From positions 682,001-746,000 of the forward strand of contig JAMXBD010000642.1 of assembly GCA_024138025.1 (NCBI GenBank): DNA of 64,000 nucleotides, written 5' to 3'. This stretch comes from Combretum micranthum (Eukaryota > Streptophyta > Magnoliopsida > Myrtales > Combretaceae). Position 1 is the stretch's first letter. The number at the start of each line of letters is the position of its first letter. Below the pieces are notes generated by a model. That model ran no database searches. It saw only the letters and a program-made list of their open reading frames with translations, and had not been told where the DNA came from. A program made the translations under genes and the position numbers. Shown piece by piece: positions 48,241 to 61,210 of this stretch.

Positions 48241-51022
48241 CAGAATATCGCATCATAGTTTATCTTTCCGCACTTTTGTTTTGAAACTTCTTACCCCCCA
48301 AAAATGGAAATTTAAAAATGAAAAGTTAACGTCCTTGTCTTCATGCTTTCTTAAATATCTACAAACAGCTCCGTAATAACCCCTCACCAACAAAAGAAAG
48401 AGCTTTCGTTGCGATCTAATTAAATAAAACCCTAACCCTTAAATCTAAATTGAACCCTTACTGTATAGATTATAATTATTAATCATACATGTATAACCCC
48501 CACTCATGAACCCCAAATGTAAATTTGAAAGATAAGATTCTAAAGCTTATTTATTTTGTAATGATAAAAGGGGGGAATGGAAAAGAAAGTGAGTCCACCC
48601 TTTCTTGTCTTGTATAAAGACTTCGTGGGAGCAAGCAATGTAGTAGAAGTTTGTTCTTATTGCTGAACAACAACTTAAGTTCATGTTCATTTCGGTCGAA
48701 TAAAGACTTAAGGGTATATTTACAAATTTTTTTTGAAGTCAAGGTTAGAGTGTTGGCATTCACCGATGCAATTTTAGTTTAGTGTTTCGATATTCATCGA
48801 TGCAATTTTAATTTAGAGTTTCAAGTTTAAGTTGTTCTTTGGAGGGCTTATTTTTAAGTAATTAAAAAGAAAAGAGTGCGAATTGTTTTTGTCTTTTTAA
48901 TTGATGAATTAGAAATCGAGATGGAAAAAGTAAAAGATTATTTTTAATAAAATAATTGATTTTTTTAGTAAAATTTAAAAAATAAAAGTAGAGAGAGATA
49001 AACAATGACATGACATACATGGCTTCACTGCCTATATTAACATTTAAAGGTGACATACTGACATATTAACCTTCGTCGTCGAAACATAAAGTGAGATTTT
49101 ATTTTTTTTTTTTTCATTTTTGCCATTGGACCGAGATGTTTATATGCATCATTTACAAATCAAGATATATGTATGTATTTTCTATAAGTACGCAAATACG
49201 GGCCTCTCATCGGATGTTTTACTAACTAGTTAATGGGGATCGATGCCATCATCTAAAATCATGCCGAAAAAGACAATAGCATCCTAACTCTTTGCTACTA
49301 CTATAAATCGAAGGACCGCTGGAAGAAGTTGAAGTAGTAGGTTGCTATCCGTCACTTAACACCGGCCAACTATTTCACCCATGTCAAAAAACACTACAGA
49401 TGGTCTGATACGATGACGGAAAATTTCGCTTGATCCTCTTATCCTTTACAGTGGAGAACATCCACATCTCTAACGATCTTTTTAAGGTTTTTTACATATT
49501 ATATCAATATTTTAAATTTTTTTAAAAAAAAATCACATCATTTTATCCTAAGAATCTTCACATAACCCTTCACATATTCTTAAGTTTTTATAGCTCTCTG
49601 ATGTTTTTACACATACTCTTAACAAAAAGAAGAAAAAAAAAAGAAAAGATAGAGGGCCTTACTTTTTATGGGTTTTGACAATTAATCTCAAAAAGTTAAA
49701 AGAACTAAAAAGTATAGTCATGAATATAAAAATCATGATCAAGAAACCAATGGGAATGCTCTTGTACATCCCATTGGAAAACGATAACCTTTGCTTAGGG
49801 GATATTCGTTTCAGCTGGCCTCGACGTCATAATAGTCAAGCCATGGTCCCAATCACAGTCTCCCCAGCTCATGCTACTACTCCTTATGATTCTCACACTC
49901 CTAAACTTTTCATAACCATTCACATTTTACTCTTGATAAATATCATATTTAATGCTTCAACTTTGCTAGTTAGTATAATTAACTAGAAGTTTAAAAGTGT
50001 TCATTTATTGCTTATATACTTTTCAAGTTCATTATAGTATCTAATTGGGATGATTAATTATAAAAATGGATAAAATTTAGGTAGTCAACTGAAAAAAAAA
50101 AGATGGTCTCAAGTTAATACTTTTATGTCATATTAAGTACTGAATTTTGGCTAATTGTTTAATTTTTTTTTTGGCCAAATGCTAATTGTTTAGTTAACTA
50201 CCCATATTTTTAGATTGCCAGTTTCAATATCCAATTAGACTTTTTGAGGTTATTGATACTACCTATGTTAACTTTGTATTAAGTCGTTTGACCAATTTTT
50301 TTTTTTTTTGATCAATTATGAATTGCCACAAACAATTATTTTGATGAAAATATGATATTTTGGATAGTTAATTATGGACTATCAACTATGTTAACTTGAG
50401 ATGTTTTTTTCCATTATTCTTATATGTATGTAAGTAGAACATTTTCATTTATGTAGTAGCTCATAATTGGTAAAAAAGCAAAAAAAGTCAATTGGATAAA
50501 TGATTTTATACAGATTTAAGATAGATAGTATTGCTAAACTTAAAAAGTTTTGTTAAGAACTAAAATTAATAATTTCTAAGTTTAGATACTAATTGAATAA
50601 TCACATACCGAATGTGAGATTATGCTTTTCTTTGATAAACTTATATACATATATATAATATGTTTGTATTTCTTAGTTGTTATGCAATAAACCGATTTCA
50701 TATACTTAACCTGCGACTTTCATTAAAAAAAAAAAAAAGGGAAGAAGAACCTGCGACTTTTAAACCGTTGAGATGTAAAAATCTTCCATAAAGGTTCAAC
50801 CGGCAGTTAATTTTGCCTCAGTCTTTGCCCCTTATTCACCATCCAGACCCAGCTACTTTTGTAACTGGAAATTGTTTATATAGGTATTTACTACATGTCT
50901 ATATGGCAAAATATTATGGCATAGGTATTTATTTGTTTTTCCTCCTGCTTGATTATTAATATTTAAAATTAATTGAATTGCTAATTTAAAATTACTAGTA
51001 ATTAATATTAAAATAATTAAAA

Positions 51023-51360
51023 TTAGGGCAAATTACAAATACCCTTCTTAAACTTTTACTTAGGTACGAATTCACTCCTGAATTTAAAGTAAACTTCTTG
51101 ACTCTTTAAAATGAAAAAAATTTACACAATTAAAAACACTTAATATTTTCTGTTAAAAACAAAATGGGGGAGTTGCAAAATCACTCATCTAGCTTTTAGC
51201 TATGTACGAATTCACCTTCTGAACTATTATCCATGTTGGGATTTATCTCCATAAATTCATAGAAAATGTTAATTTTTGATTGTGTTAATTTTGAAAAATT
51301 TAGGGATAAAAAAGCTTACTTTAAAAGTTAAGAGAATAAATCCATACAAATTACCCTTAA
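51023..51360. mobile_element. Foldback MITE with TTAGGGCAAATTAC-type ends
   Basis: The left end TTAGGGCAAATTACAAATAC is mirrored by the right end, whose reverse complement starts TTAAGGGTAATTTGTATGG. The arms continue with decayed complementarity (ACTTTTACTT against ACTTTTAAAGTAAG). There is no coding capacity. The ends are like those of the element at 149-912. Confidence 0.55.
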
Positions 51361-51988
51361 AATTATTAACAAATGAGATATTGTTATTTATATTATATCA
51401 TTCATAAAATATAACACTAATAATTAATATTCTCCTAACTACATAATCATTGAAAATGTATAAAAATTAATATTACTAAATATAAAAACCTTCAACTTAA
51501 GTACAAGTTACAAAATATATAGTCCAAGAACAGTTGTACATCAACAAATTTAACAAAGCCCATCAACAATGTCATAACTAGAATCATTGTTAATTAGATG
51601 GCAAGAAAAGAATTTATCTAATCCGTAGAAGTTCGTGATTACGACCTACATCAAGTCTCTATGCAGGACTTACTCAACCGTGTTGGCCTACCCCACAGCT
51701 ATTCTGACTAGTGCTATTTCCATCATGATCTGAATTGCGCATGTCAGCTCCTATTTTATTCGTGATTATGAAGACCTTACTGTTGCTTGTGGGCAATGGG
51801 ATGAGGGAAAATTTCTTCCAGAAAAATGTAGAAGCTAACTGCCCGGTGCTAGTGTAATAAAATCAATTAGACATGAAATGATTCTTACATTGATTTCATT
51901 GTAATTATAATTACATTACAGTCTTATTATTTTTAATGAAAAGTTAGCATTTAGTTGGCCATCATAATAATTTAATGATGAATCTCAC

Positions 51989-52003
51989 TACATCAAAAAC
52001 AGT
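51989..52003 (+). mobile_element. Possible CACTA-like terminus
   Basis: CACTACATCAAAAAC resembles the CACTA end consensus. Downstream to about 52440 there are repeated AAGCAACATT and GCAATGTT segments in both orientations, as in subterminal repeat regions. A partner end was not found. Confidence 0.35.
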
Positions 52004-53992
52004 CTAAGGCATTACTAAGATTAATTGCATTTACCTTTAATTTTGTTACCTAAAAACTTAAGGAACAAAAATTTCCTGTTTCATTTAGTGCTCGTTGCTT
52101 AAATAAAAAAAAAAAAAAACAATGACTATTTTGCTAAATGCAACATCATATGTGTGTTGCCTCAATAACTAGAAGTATCAAATAAATACCTTAATGCAAT
52201 GAAATTTTGCATTAAGATAACCATATTTTAATGTTAAAGTAACATTTTGTTTAAACAAAGGTAACATTAACACGATTTATTCTTTTTGCATCAATTTTCG
52301 AATGCCACACAATTTATAGCTCCGATATATAGGCATCGGCTTATACATTTTAAGCAACATTATCTCCATTGATGCACTTTTGAATAGTGAAAGCAATGTT
52401 TTTCATTTTCAACATTGCTTCTACATTACTTATGCACAAAGTACAAACTTATTAGATAATTCTAATAGTTACAACTGTGAATGTAAATAAGTTCAAAATA
52501 ATTACATTAAATAGTCACAACTATGAACGCAAAAAAGTTCAAAATAATTACATTAAAAATATACAAAATTTTAAAATAATTGCATTCCTAATGATGTTTC
52601 TCTAAAATAAAATAATTATAAAGGTTATCATCGAAATTCAAATATAAAAAAGAAAATATTCGACATCTAGGTAATCTTGAATCAAAGATCACTCATCTTC
52701 GGATCCTTGTGCATTTTTACTAATTTCTTTATCATGAGAATTATCCTATAAAAGAGAAAAAAATTATAGTAAAATACCTTTGAAGGTAAGACATATAAGC
52801 ATTTATTTAATTAGAAAAGACGTATAATAAGTCTTATTGCTACTTTAATACATTATATACATATATAAGACTGGAACAACTAAGTACAATCTTGTTCTTA
52901 AAGATGATATTACATAATTAAATGCATCATTCTAAGTAAGTAAAATGTGTCACTTTAGGTATGTAAATCTTCTAATAACCACATGTCAAATTAACTTTTT
53001 TGGGTAGCATAAAATATGGACATATATATTTTGATATGCCAGTTATACTCTACACTAAGTAAAGAACAATTGAGATCATATATATAGAATCATACAACTT
53101 ATAGCAATCTGAGTAAGCTTAAGCCAATACTACTTTATGGATAGAGATAGTATAGCAAGTGCCAATAAATGGTGATGCCTTTTGCATAGCCCACCCAAGA
53201 ATTAATCCTACTTTTGAAGTCAGACTAGTCTTTGGTATAAAGCAACCCCTTCCTGTGCATTAAACGTTTATAAGACTCGTGTTTTGTAAACTATACCATC
53301 CTTTTAAATCCAAAAGAAAGGTAATTACACGTTCTCGGAGTAGACAAAGAGAATGGTATGCGGTATTATACAAACACCATTACCTAATTGATGAAGTTCT
53401 TGCATAGCTGGGTCAAAAATAGAATAAGTTGGTTATACATATTTTTTCTAAACAAACAAAGACATGGAAGCCTAGTGATTTCAAATGTAGAATAAGTGGC
53501 CAACATGAAACCTCTTTTATGAGCAGTGATTTAATGTGACAATGACCAATTAAACAATGACTAATAACCCTGGAATCAGAAATTCATAACATATTAACAA
53601 TAACCACAAACGTCAATTGAACACCATCAAGGGAACAATAAGGAAATTCAAATTATGAAAGGAAAAAATGAAAAGAAAAGAAAAATGAAAATATACCAAC
53701 TTGTAGTTTAAACAATTTTTTGGTCCTAAGGCTATGGTATATTTAGTAAAGCCGTGCAAATTATGCTTTTGAATTGACCTAAGAGCTGCAAAACTGCACT
53801 TGCTCGTAATTTCTTGAAATCCAAATGTTAGAATGCCTCGATACAATACTATTGTACCAATTAAAATGTTTAAAATACAAAGGAGAACATTGACATGCTC
53901 TCAAGCTTCTCGTACTAAGCACAACCATTCTTAGATTTTATGAGCAGGCTAATAGATGAGAAGTAATGCCATCAGCTTTTTCCCGTATTTCT

Positions 53993-55072
53993 TGTTGAAC
54001 CTATGTGCTCAACGTGGATTTCGATGAGAAATTAGTTGCACAATTAACTACTCAATTGTACTATACTTAGTTAGTCAAATAACTTGGATGAACAATAAGC
54101 TAGAATGTATATATGTGTTTTGTGTATATGTTGTTCTCTAGGGATTGTGCAGGTGCAAAATAAATAGGTACAAATCATCAAGCTAGCCTTGATCGCGGTC
54201 TTATGTGACTTTCATTGAGGGCCCGATTGGTCTAATTGAGGTATAAATCTAAGCCACAATAAGTTTAAGGCACAACAAGCTCAAGACATGTCAAGTTCAA
54301 ATCTAAGGCTCAATGAGTTTAAATAGCATAGACTTGTTCGAGGGTTAAGGTCAAGGCGCAATAAGTTTAAGATGCAACAAGACTAAGGCTCGATAAGTTC
54401 AAAACCAAGGCATAGCAAGATCCAAGGCGCAACAAGAACCAAGGGGTGACGGGTTCAAAATACAAGTCAATGTGGCAAAAAAATGTTGTTATGCGCATTT
54501 AATGCTTGACAATTTTAAGACGTTACATCTAATGGACTTTTAAACTTTTGAAATCTACAAATACACATTCCTTGTGAGATTCAAAACATAAAAAAAGATT
54601 TTGAAGAGCTTTCGTTTACAAACAAATAAAGTATAAATTCTCTCATTATTCTTGTTTATTATTTTGCAAAATCTGTGAAGAGGGAGAAAATTAAAATCAG
54701 TACTCTATTCTTATATTTGTTATCTATAAGAGAGCACCATAAAAGAGAATGAAATCTTCTATTTCCTGAGTGTCGTAAATTTGTGTATTACTCTATTTGA
54801 GTTGATGTGGTTGAAATTAATAGTGTGTGAAGTCCTCTATTGGAGGTGATTTGGGTAATTGTGGAGATTAGGAAACGGGCTGAACTCCACGCTACTGAGC
54901 TTGGATCTTCTTTCTCTATCTCTTTTATATTCCCTATAGTACTCCATTATTGACATATCTTCTGTTATCAAAGTTTAAATTTGATCAACTGTGAAAAAAT
55001 TTCTTTGTTTGAGCATTTTAGGATGAATACTCAATTCATTCCCCCTCTTGAGTATTCTTTAGTGAATTTTCA
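53993..55072 (+). repeat. 5' LTR of the Copia element
   Basis: It starts TGTTGAACCTATGTGCTC and ends TTTTCA two bases before the primer site, so it has TG...CA ends and is about 1,080 bp. Its first 450 bp match the 3' LTR from 60797. A degenerate repeat array lies in its upstream part (54252-54450). Confidence 0.85.
54252..54450 (+). repeat. Degenerate ~17-20 bp repeats in the Copia LTR
   Basis: Units resemble AAGGCGCAACAAGTTTAAG, for example near 54268, 54332, 54350, 54371, 54400 and 54424. The 3' LTR carries the corresponding units at about 61060-61205. Short repeats in U3 often act as enhancer units; that role is not shown here. Confidence 0.6.
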
Positions 55073-55074
55073 TT

Positions 55075-55086
55075 TGGTATTAGAGC
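55075..55086 (+). other. Primer-binding site (initiator tRNA-Met)
   Basis: TGGTATTAGAGC differs at one position from TGGTATCAGAGC, the complement of the initiator tRNA-Met 3' end. It starts two bases after the 5' LTR. Confidence 0.85.
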
Positions 55087-55131
55087 CTAGTCACTAATTT
55101 TCTGTAATTAATTGCTTTTAGAGTAAAGATC

Positions 55132-56840
55132 ATGGCATTAAATGCACTAGGGTTTCTAGAATGATAAGTTATCAATAGATCACCTCTTCTAAGTAGGGGA
55201 AACTACCCCTATTGGAATTGTAGAATGAAAATCTTTTTAAAAGCACAAATAGACTAATATGGAATGCAATAGAAAATGGACCTTTAACCATTGAAGGAAA
55301 AGAAGAAAATAGATTACAATGAAGAAGACTGGAAAAGATTGGATATGAATGAAATAGCTATGAACATATTGCATTGTGGGCTAAATGAAAGTGAATTTAA
55401 TAAAATCTATACATGTAAATCTACTAAAGATATATAGGCTGAATTAGAAAAGACTTATGAAGAAACTTCAAGAGTAAGAGATACAAAAATAAGTATCATA
55501 TGTAGACAGTTTGAAAATTTCAAAATGATTGCAAATGAATTAATAGATGAGATGCAAAATAGATTTATCAATATCATAAATCCCTTAAGTGTGCTTGGAA
55601 AAATTTCACTAATGTAGAAATAAATTCCAAACTACTCAGGTCCTACCCAAGGATAGGGAGGCAAAAGAACTGCTATTGAAGAAGTACGAGACTTAAGTGC
55701 TATGAGTAAAGAGGAACTTCTTGGATTACTCATGATACATGGGATAATTAAGAAGAAAGGAGAATAATCAAACAAGAAGGCTATTACTTTAAAAGCTATA
55801 AGTCACGATTCCAGTGAAGAAGATAATGATGAGGATGGGGAACTTGCTTAATGGTCAAAAAGTTCAAAAAGTTCTTGAAGTTCAACAAATAGATAAAAAG
55901 AAAGGATGATGACCGTAGTTCCTCAAGATACAAAAAGGAAAAGAAAGATGTGAAAACCTGCTACAAATATCACTAGGCGGGACACATTCAACAATATTGT
56001 CCAATGCTAAAAAAGGCATCTAAAGGATCTAGGAAGGAAGCTCTCATTGCTACTTAGAGTAATGATGAGTCAAGTGACTTGTGTGAAAATGTGTGCTTCA
56101 TGGCATTGGATGATGAGGTAAATTCTCCATCTTCTCCTTCTTATGACGAATTAGCCAACATTTATAATAGCCTCTATAAACAAGAAGTGAAACTACAAAA
56201 GAAAAATCAAGTATTCATAGATATGATGTTTAATGTAGGTAATGAAATAGATGTGTTTAAAAGAGAATATAATAAGTTAAAAGGTGATAATGAAAACTTA
56301 AATGAGGAAAATAATTATTTGAAACTTGAAAATGACAAATTAGGTAAAGAAATTGAGAAATTGAAAATTGAAATTGACTTGCTAGACGTAGAAAATAAAT
56401 CCTTAAAAGGTAATAATCATACGAATAAATGCGATAACACATGCTTAAAGGAGTTAGAAAACTAAAAAAATGAAAATATTATTTGAAAGCTAGCCTTAGA
56501 TAATTCAAAAGCAACCATAGCCAAGTTCACCAAAAGAAAAAAATAACTTGAACATACTTTTAGAAATCAAAGGTGTGATTCAAATAAATACGGAATTGAT
56601 TATAACAGAGAAAGTAGCTGCCAGTTTCATAAAACTCGATTTGTAAAAGCCACTCATGGGACATGTAACTATTGTGGCAAAATTAGACATATTGCACATA
56701 ATTGTGCAATAAGAACCATGCATTTGAATAAAAGCAAGTTAGTTTGGGTTCTTAAGAGAGAAATCCTTGTTACACCTAACAAAGAAGACCTAAACTTAAA
56801 TGGGTACTAAAGACATAATCTTCTATTTTGTAGGAATCTT
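55132..56840 (+). pseudogene. Copia gag region, disrupted
   Basis: The first ATG after the primer site is at 55132. The region decodes in pieces to a gag-like protein with several stops, for example after KIFLKAQID. An open 128-codon stretch (56079-56465) is a Lys/Glu/Asn-rich coiled coil. There are two zinc-knuckle positions: a decayed one near 55960-56010, where one cysteine is lost and a stop is present, and an intact C-x2-C-x4-H-x4-C motif at 56664-56705. Confidence 0.75.
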
Positions 56841-57075
56841 CAAGTGAAAACAATAAATGGTAACTGGACAATGGTTGCTCTAGACACATGGCTAGAGATG
56901 CATCTAAATTTACAACTTTGGTCCTGAAATATCAAGGGAATGTCACCTTTAGAGACAATCATAAGTCAACTGTTCTTGGTGAAGGTAACATTCTAGTAAA
57001 TAGAGATTTAACTATAAAGAATGTGCTTCTAGTTGATGGATCAAAGCATAATTTACTTAGTGCTAGCTAATCATA
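56840..57075 (+). pseudogene. Copia protease region, altered active site
   Basis: LDNGCSRHMARD marks the aspartic protease motif; members of the family have D-S/T-G where this copy has D-N-G. A stop codon directly precedes the motif. The frame is then open for about 60 codons to a TAA at 57068. Confidence 0.7.
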
Positions 57076-57229
57076 TGATAATGGATTTAGAGTGACATTT
57101 CTTGCTAATAAATATTCTATTGAAAGAATTGACAATAATTAAGCTTATTTTGAAGGGTATAGATAATAAATATTTACAAAATCAATCTAGATGATTTCAA
57201 AACATCAAATAAAACTTGGCTTTACTCTC

Positions 57230-58190
57230 AAGATGACAATAGTTGGCTATGACACAGAAAATTGGGACATGTTAGCATGGGTATAATTTTAAAACTTATT
57301 AAAAAGAATCTTGTCAAATGATTAATAAAAATAAAATTTTAAAGAACAAGATTTGTCAAGTATGTTAATAAAGAAAGTAAACTAAGACTTTCTTTAAGTT
57401 TAAGGATGTTGCTTCTTCTTCAAGGCCATTATAAGTATTACATATAGACTTATTTGTTTTTACTCAAACTCTAAGTTTGGGAGGCAAAAAATATACCTTG
57501 GTTATTGTTGATGACTTTACTAGATATACACGGACTATCTTTCTAGCATCTAAAGATGAAACAAACAATGCTTTTTTCAAATGTTACAAGAAAGTACAAA
57601 ATGAAAAAGTCTTAATATTATGAATATTCGAAGTGATCATGGGAAGAATTTGAAAAATATGAAATAGATGATTTTTGTAGTAAATCTGGAATTGAACATA
57701 CCCTTTCAGCAACTAGAACACCACGGCAAAATGGTATAACTGAAAGGAAAAATTGAACTTTAATTGAAATGGCTAGAACAATGTTATATGAAAACAATCT
57801 ATCTAAATACTTTTGGGTTGAAGCTGTTAACACTACATGCTATATATCTAATAGAGTCTTCATAAGACTAATTCTTAAGAAAACCCCCTACGAGCTTTGG
57901 AAAGGAAAAAGACCTAACATCTTTTATTTTCATCCTTTTGGCACTAAATGTTACATCTTGAACAATGGAAAAGATCAACCAGCTAAGTTTGATGCAAAAA
58001 GTGATGAAGGCATTTTTCTGGGTTATTCTTTAGCCAGTAAAACTTATAGAGTTTTTAATAAAAGAACCTTGGTTGTGGAAGAATCTATTCATGTTTCTTT
58101 TGATGATTCTTTGCCTCATCTATGTTCAAGTGATGATGTGGATAATGTTTGTGCTAATTTGGATAAGTTTTCTCTTTAAAATATTAATAC
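57230..58190 (+). pseudogene. Copia integrase region, disrupted
   Basis: HRKLGHVSMG (from about 57255) is the GAG-pre-integrase motif. Integrase core text follows, with VIVDDFTRYTR near 57510 and a decayed RSDHGKN near 57632. The longest open piece, 57769-58179, carries the downstream core beginning MARTMLYENNLSKYFWVEA and the FGTKCYILN and GIFLGYS segments. Stops and at least two frame changes separate the pieces. Confidence 0.8.
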
Positions 58191-58399
58191 AGAAATGAAT
58201 GAGGGAAATAAACACAAAAAGGATGTCGTGGATGAATCTATTAACTATGATCTTCTTAAAGAATGGAAATATGATATATCGTAACCTTTAAATAGGGTAC
58301 AGACTAGATCTTCCCTAAGAAATAAGATTAATCTAGTTTTTCTATTTCAAACCAAGCCTAAAAATATAGAAGAAGCTTTAATTTAAAAGATGAATTCTA

Positions 58400-59135
58400 G
58401 ATACAAGCTATGCAAAAAGAATTAAATCAATTTATAAGAAATGAAGTTTAGAACTTCGCTCCTAATAATAGTAGTAGATTAGTTATTGGAATCAAGTGGG
58501 TTTATAGAAATAAACTTGATGAAGGTAGAATAGTAACGAGGAACAAAGCTCGATTAGTAGTCAAGGGACGTAATCAAGAAGAAGGTATATATTTTGATGA
58601 CACCTTTGCCCCAGTTGCTAGACTAGAAGTCATTAGAATGCTTTTGGCATTTATCGTATTAAAAAATTTTACTCTTTTTCAAATGGATGTCCAAAGTGCT
58701 TTCTTAAACGATTTCATAAAACAAGAAGTTTATGTGGAGCAATTACTAGGTTTTGAACATAATGAATTCCTTGATCATGTTCACAAACTAAACAAAGCTT
58801 TTTGTGGTCTTAAGCAAGCACTGGAGCTTGGTATGAAAGGCTTAATAGCTTCCTTTTAAACAAATGATTTTTCCAGAGGAAAAATAGATACAACTCTTTG
58901 TATAAAAATCACAAGTCAGACACATTGATTGTGCAGTATATGTAGATTACATTGTATTTGGAGCTACTAACATGAGTCTTATAAATGGATTTGTTGAGTG
59001 CGTGAAGAATGAATCTGAAATGAGCATGATAGGAAGACACAATTATTTTCTAGGTCTCAAACTAAAGCAAACTAAAAATGAAACTTTGATAAATCAATCA
59101 AAATACACCAAAGAACTCTTAAAATATTTGTGAAA
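58400..59135 (+). pseudogene. Copia reverse transcriptase region, disrupted
   Basis: Family landmarks are IGIKWVYRNKLDEGRI, the ARLVVKG segment, FAPVARLEVIRMLLAF and MDVQSAFLND. The frame changes at about 58818, soon after CGLKQA. The catalytic box reads Y-V-D-Y at 58939-58950, where the family has Y-V-D-D. The element cannot make an active enzyme. Confidence 0.85.
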
Positions 59136-59149
59136 AGTTGTATAGAGGC

Positions 59150-59525
59150 ATGATAGGTAGCTTATTATATCTAACAGCTTCAAGACTTGATATCATATTC
59201 TCGGTGTGCGTATGTACACGATTTCAATCTTACTTAAAGGAATCATGCTTGAATGCAATAAAATGCATATTCAAGTATCTATAGGCACTATTAAAATTAG
59301 CTTGTGGTATCCAAAGGTTACATCTTTCCATCTAGTTGGATACTCTGATGTTGACTTTGCTGGGTGCAAAGTTAATTGGAAAAACACAAGCAACAAATGC
59401 CACTTTCTTGGAAAATCCTAAATATCTTGGCACTCAAAGAAGTAAAATTCAGTTTCACTTTCAACTGTTGAAGCTAGGTATGTAGCTGTCGGTAGCTGTT
59501 GTGCACAAGTTTTATAAATTAAATA
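59150..59525 (+). pseudogene. Copia RNase H region, disrupted
   Basis: Landmarks are GSLLYLTASRLDI near 59157 and VGYSDVDFAGC near 59335, followed by LSTVEARYVAVGSCC near 59459. Stops interrupt the reading after FLGKS. The C-terminal part continues in the duplicated segment downstream. Confidence 0.75.
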
Positions 59526-60180
59526 AACTTTGTAGGATTATAGACTAAAATATGAAAATGTCTCAATTCGATGCGATAACATTAGTGCTATCAATTTAAA
59601 AAAATCCGATCCAACACTCAAGGACCAGGTATATCGAAATTAGACATCATTTCATTAGAGATCATGTTCTAAATAATGATATTAGCTTGGAATTTATTGA
59701 TATAAACAATTAAATTACTAATATTTTTACAAAACCTTTAAGTGAGGATTGTTTTTGCACTCTATGTAGAGAATTGAGCATGATCAAGTAAGATGAGTGC
59801 TAAATATCATGGAGACAAGTTGATTTAGAATTTATCATAGGTTAAAATAAGCTAATGAAACAAACTTTATAGGATTATAGACTAAAATATGAAGATTCTC
59901 AATTCAATGCGATAACACTAGTGCTATCAATTTAACAAAAAAATCAGTCCAACACTCAAGGACCAGGTATATTGAAATTAGACATCATTTCGTTAGGATC
60001 ATGTTCAAATATGATATTAGCTTGGAATTTGTTGATATAAATTATTAAATTACTGATATTTTTACAAAACCTTTAAGTGAGGATCATTTTTGCACTCTGT
60101 GTAGAGAATTGGGCATAATCAAGCAAGATGAATGCTAAATATCATGGAGACAAGTTGATTTAGAACTTGATCTTAGGATA
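59526..60180 (+). repeat. Diverged tandem duplication of the polyprotein 3' end
   Basis: Copy 1 (about 59526-59864) and copy 2 (about 59865-60180) both cover the RNase H C-terminus, with CTCAAGGACCAGGTATAT, TTTACAAAACCTTTAAGTGA and TATCATGGAGACAAGTTGAT in the same order. They differ by scattered substitutions and small gaps, so the duplication is not recent. Confidence 0.88.
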
Positions 60181-60781
60181 AAACAATCTATTATATGCTA
60201 AAGTATGTTTTGTGATGCTTGTGAGATGTCCTGTCTACTAAAAATCTGTGATATGTTGATTTTATGCATGTTTTGAACTAAAATAGGGCCTTGTATACTT
60301 GAAAATGGTTTTTCAAGCTTTTAATGCATAAACAATGTTTGAACATGCTTAATGATGCATTTTAGACTTATTTGAATGCTTGAAAATTGTTGAAAAGCTT
60401 TTTAGACAAATTTGTGCACTCTTGAGAAACATATCCTGACATTTTTAATAGAAAGTTGCACAGGATTTGTCATATATGGATTTTCAAACATGTCTAAAAC
60501 AACTTTTAGAACTTGCATGTTTCTTGTGCATCTCTCTTTATTTTACATGTTTTTAATTTGCTTTTTTGATGAGTCCAAAGGGGGAAAAATGTTGAATACA
60601 CAATTAACAGGCATGGATAGTGTATATTGTACTTATTTGATCACTAAGTGCAACTTGCATTTCCATAAAGTTAAGCATCAAGTTTTTGAATCGAGTTAAG
60701 GAAACTCTTTTGAAACTCGGATGCTTAATGGATTGGGAGTGTTAAATTAAGGGGGCTTTAATTGTGCTTGATTATCCTCTT

Positions 60782-60795
60782 AAAAAAGGGAGAGA
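60782..60795 (+). other. Polypurine tract
   Basis: AAAAAAGGGAGAGA lies directly before the 3' LTR start, the expected place of the plus-strand primer in an LTR retroelement. Confidence 0.75.
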
Positions 60796-60796
60796 T

Positions 60797-61210
60797 TATT
60801 GAACCTATGTGCTCAATGTGGATTTTGATGAGGAAATTAATTGCATGATTAATTACTCAATTGTACTACACTAATTAGTCAAAGAACTTAGATGAATAAT
60901 ATGCTAGAATATATATGTGTTTTGTCGTAGTTTTCTTTGGATATTATGCAGGTGCAAAATAAATAGGTATAAATCATTTAGCGTAGCCTTGATCGCGGTC
61001 CAATTGTAGCTTTCATCGAGGGCTCAATTGATCTAATTGAGGGATAAATCCAAGGAATGACTAGTTTAAGGCATGACAAGTTCAAATTAAGACTTGGTGA
61101 GTTCAAATAGCACAGACTTGATCGAGGGTTAAATTCAAGGCGTGACAAGTTTAAGGCGCAACAAGCTTAAGGCGCGATAATTTCAAATTCAAAGTGCGAC
61201 AAGAACTAAG
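60797..61210 (+). repeat. 3' LTR of the Copia element, interrupted
   Basis: The sequence from TATTGAACCTATGTGCTC onward matches the 5' LTR for about 414 bp, including GATCGCGGTC and the short-repeat array. The match ends abruptly at ...GAACTAAG, where TGTAAACCCT begins a different element. Confidence 0.85.

Larger units (their letters stand above)
46134..53992. other. Long AT-rich intergenic region, no convincing gene
   Basis: No supported protein gene is present. The longest frame, 103 codons at 49675-49986, has a more balanced middle (from about 49780 to 49880) but no recognisable domain, and I do not call it. Short foldback-type elements lie at 47880-48240 and 51023-51360, and a CACTA-like end at 51989. 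A (TC/GA)-poor, T-rich composition dominates. Confidence 0.5.
53993..61210 (+). mobile_element. Decayed Ty1/copia retrotransposon (SIRE-like)
   Basis: It is a nearly complete Copia-order element: 5' LTR 53993-55072, primer site 55075-55086, gag, protease, integrase, reverse transcriptase, RNase H, polypurine tract 60782-60795 and 3' LTR from 60797. Integrase before RT is diagnostic of Ty1/copia. Many stops and frame changes disable it. The 3' LTR stops at 61210, where another LTR element begins. The two LTRs match at roughly four of five positions by eye, so the insertion is old. A target duplication cannot be tested because the distal 3' LTR is not in the window. Confidence 0.92.

Noticed and set aside
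49675..49986. Plus-strand frame of 103 codons
   Set aside because: Only the middle third has balanced composition; there is no recognisable domain, promoter or splice partner.
50040..50420. Another foldback element
   Set aside because: Some TAGTTAACTA-like segments recur in both orientations, but the matches are short and scattered and no consistent arms could be drawn.
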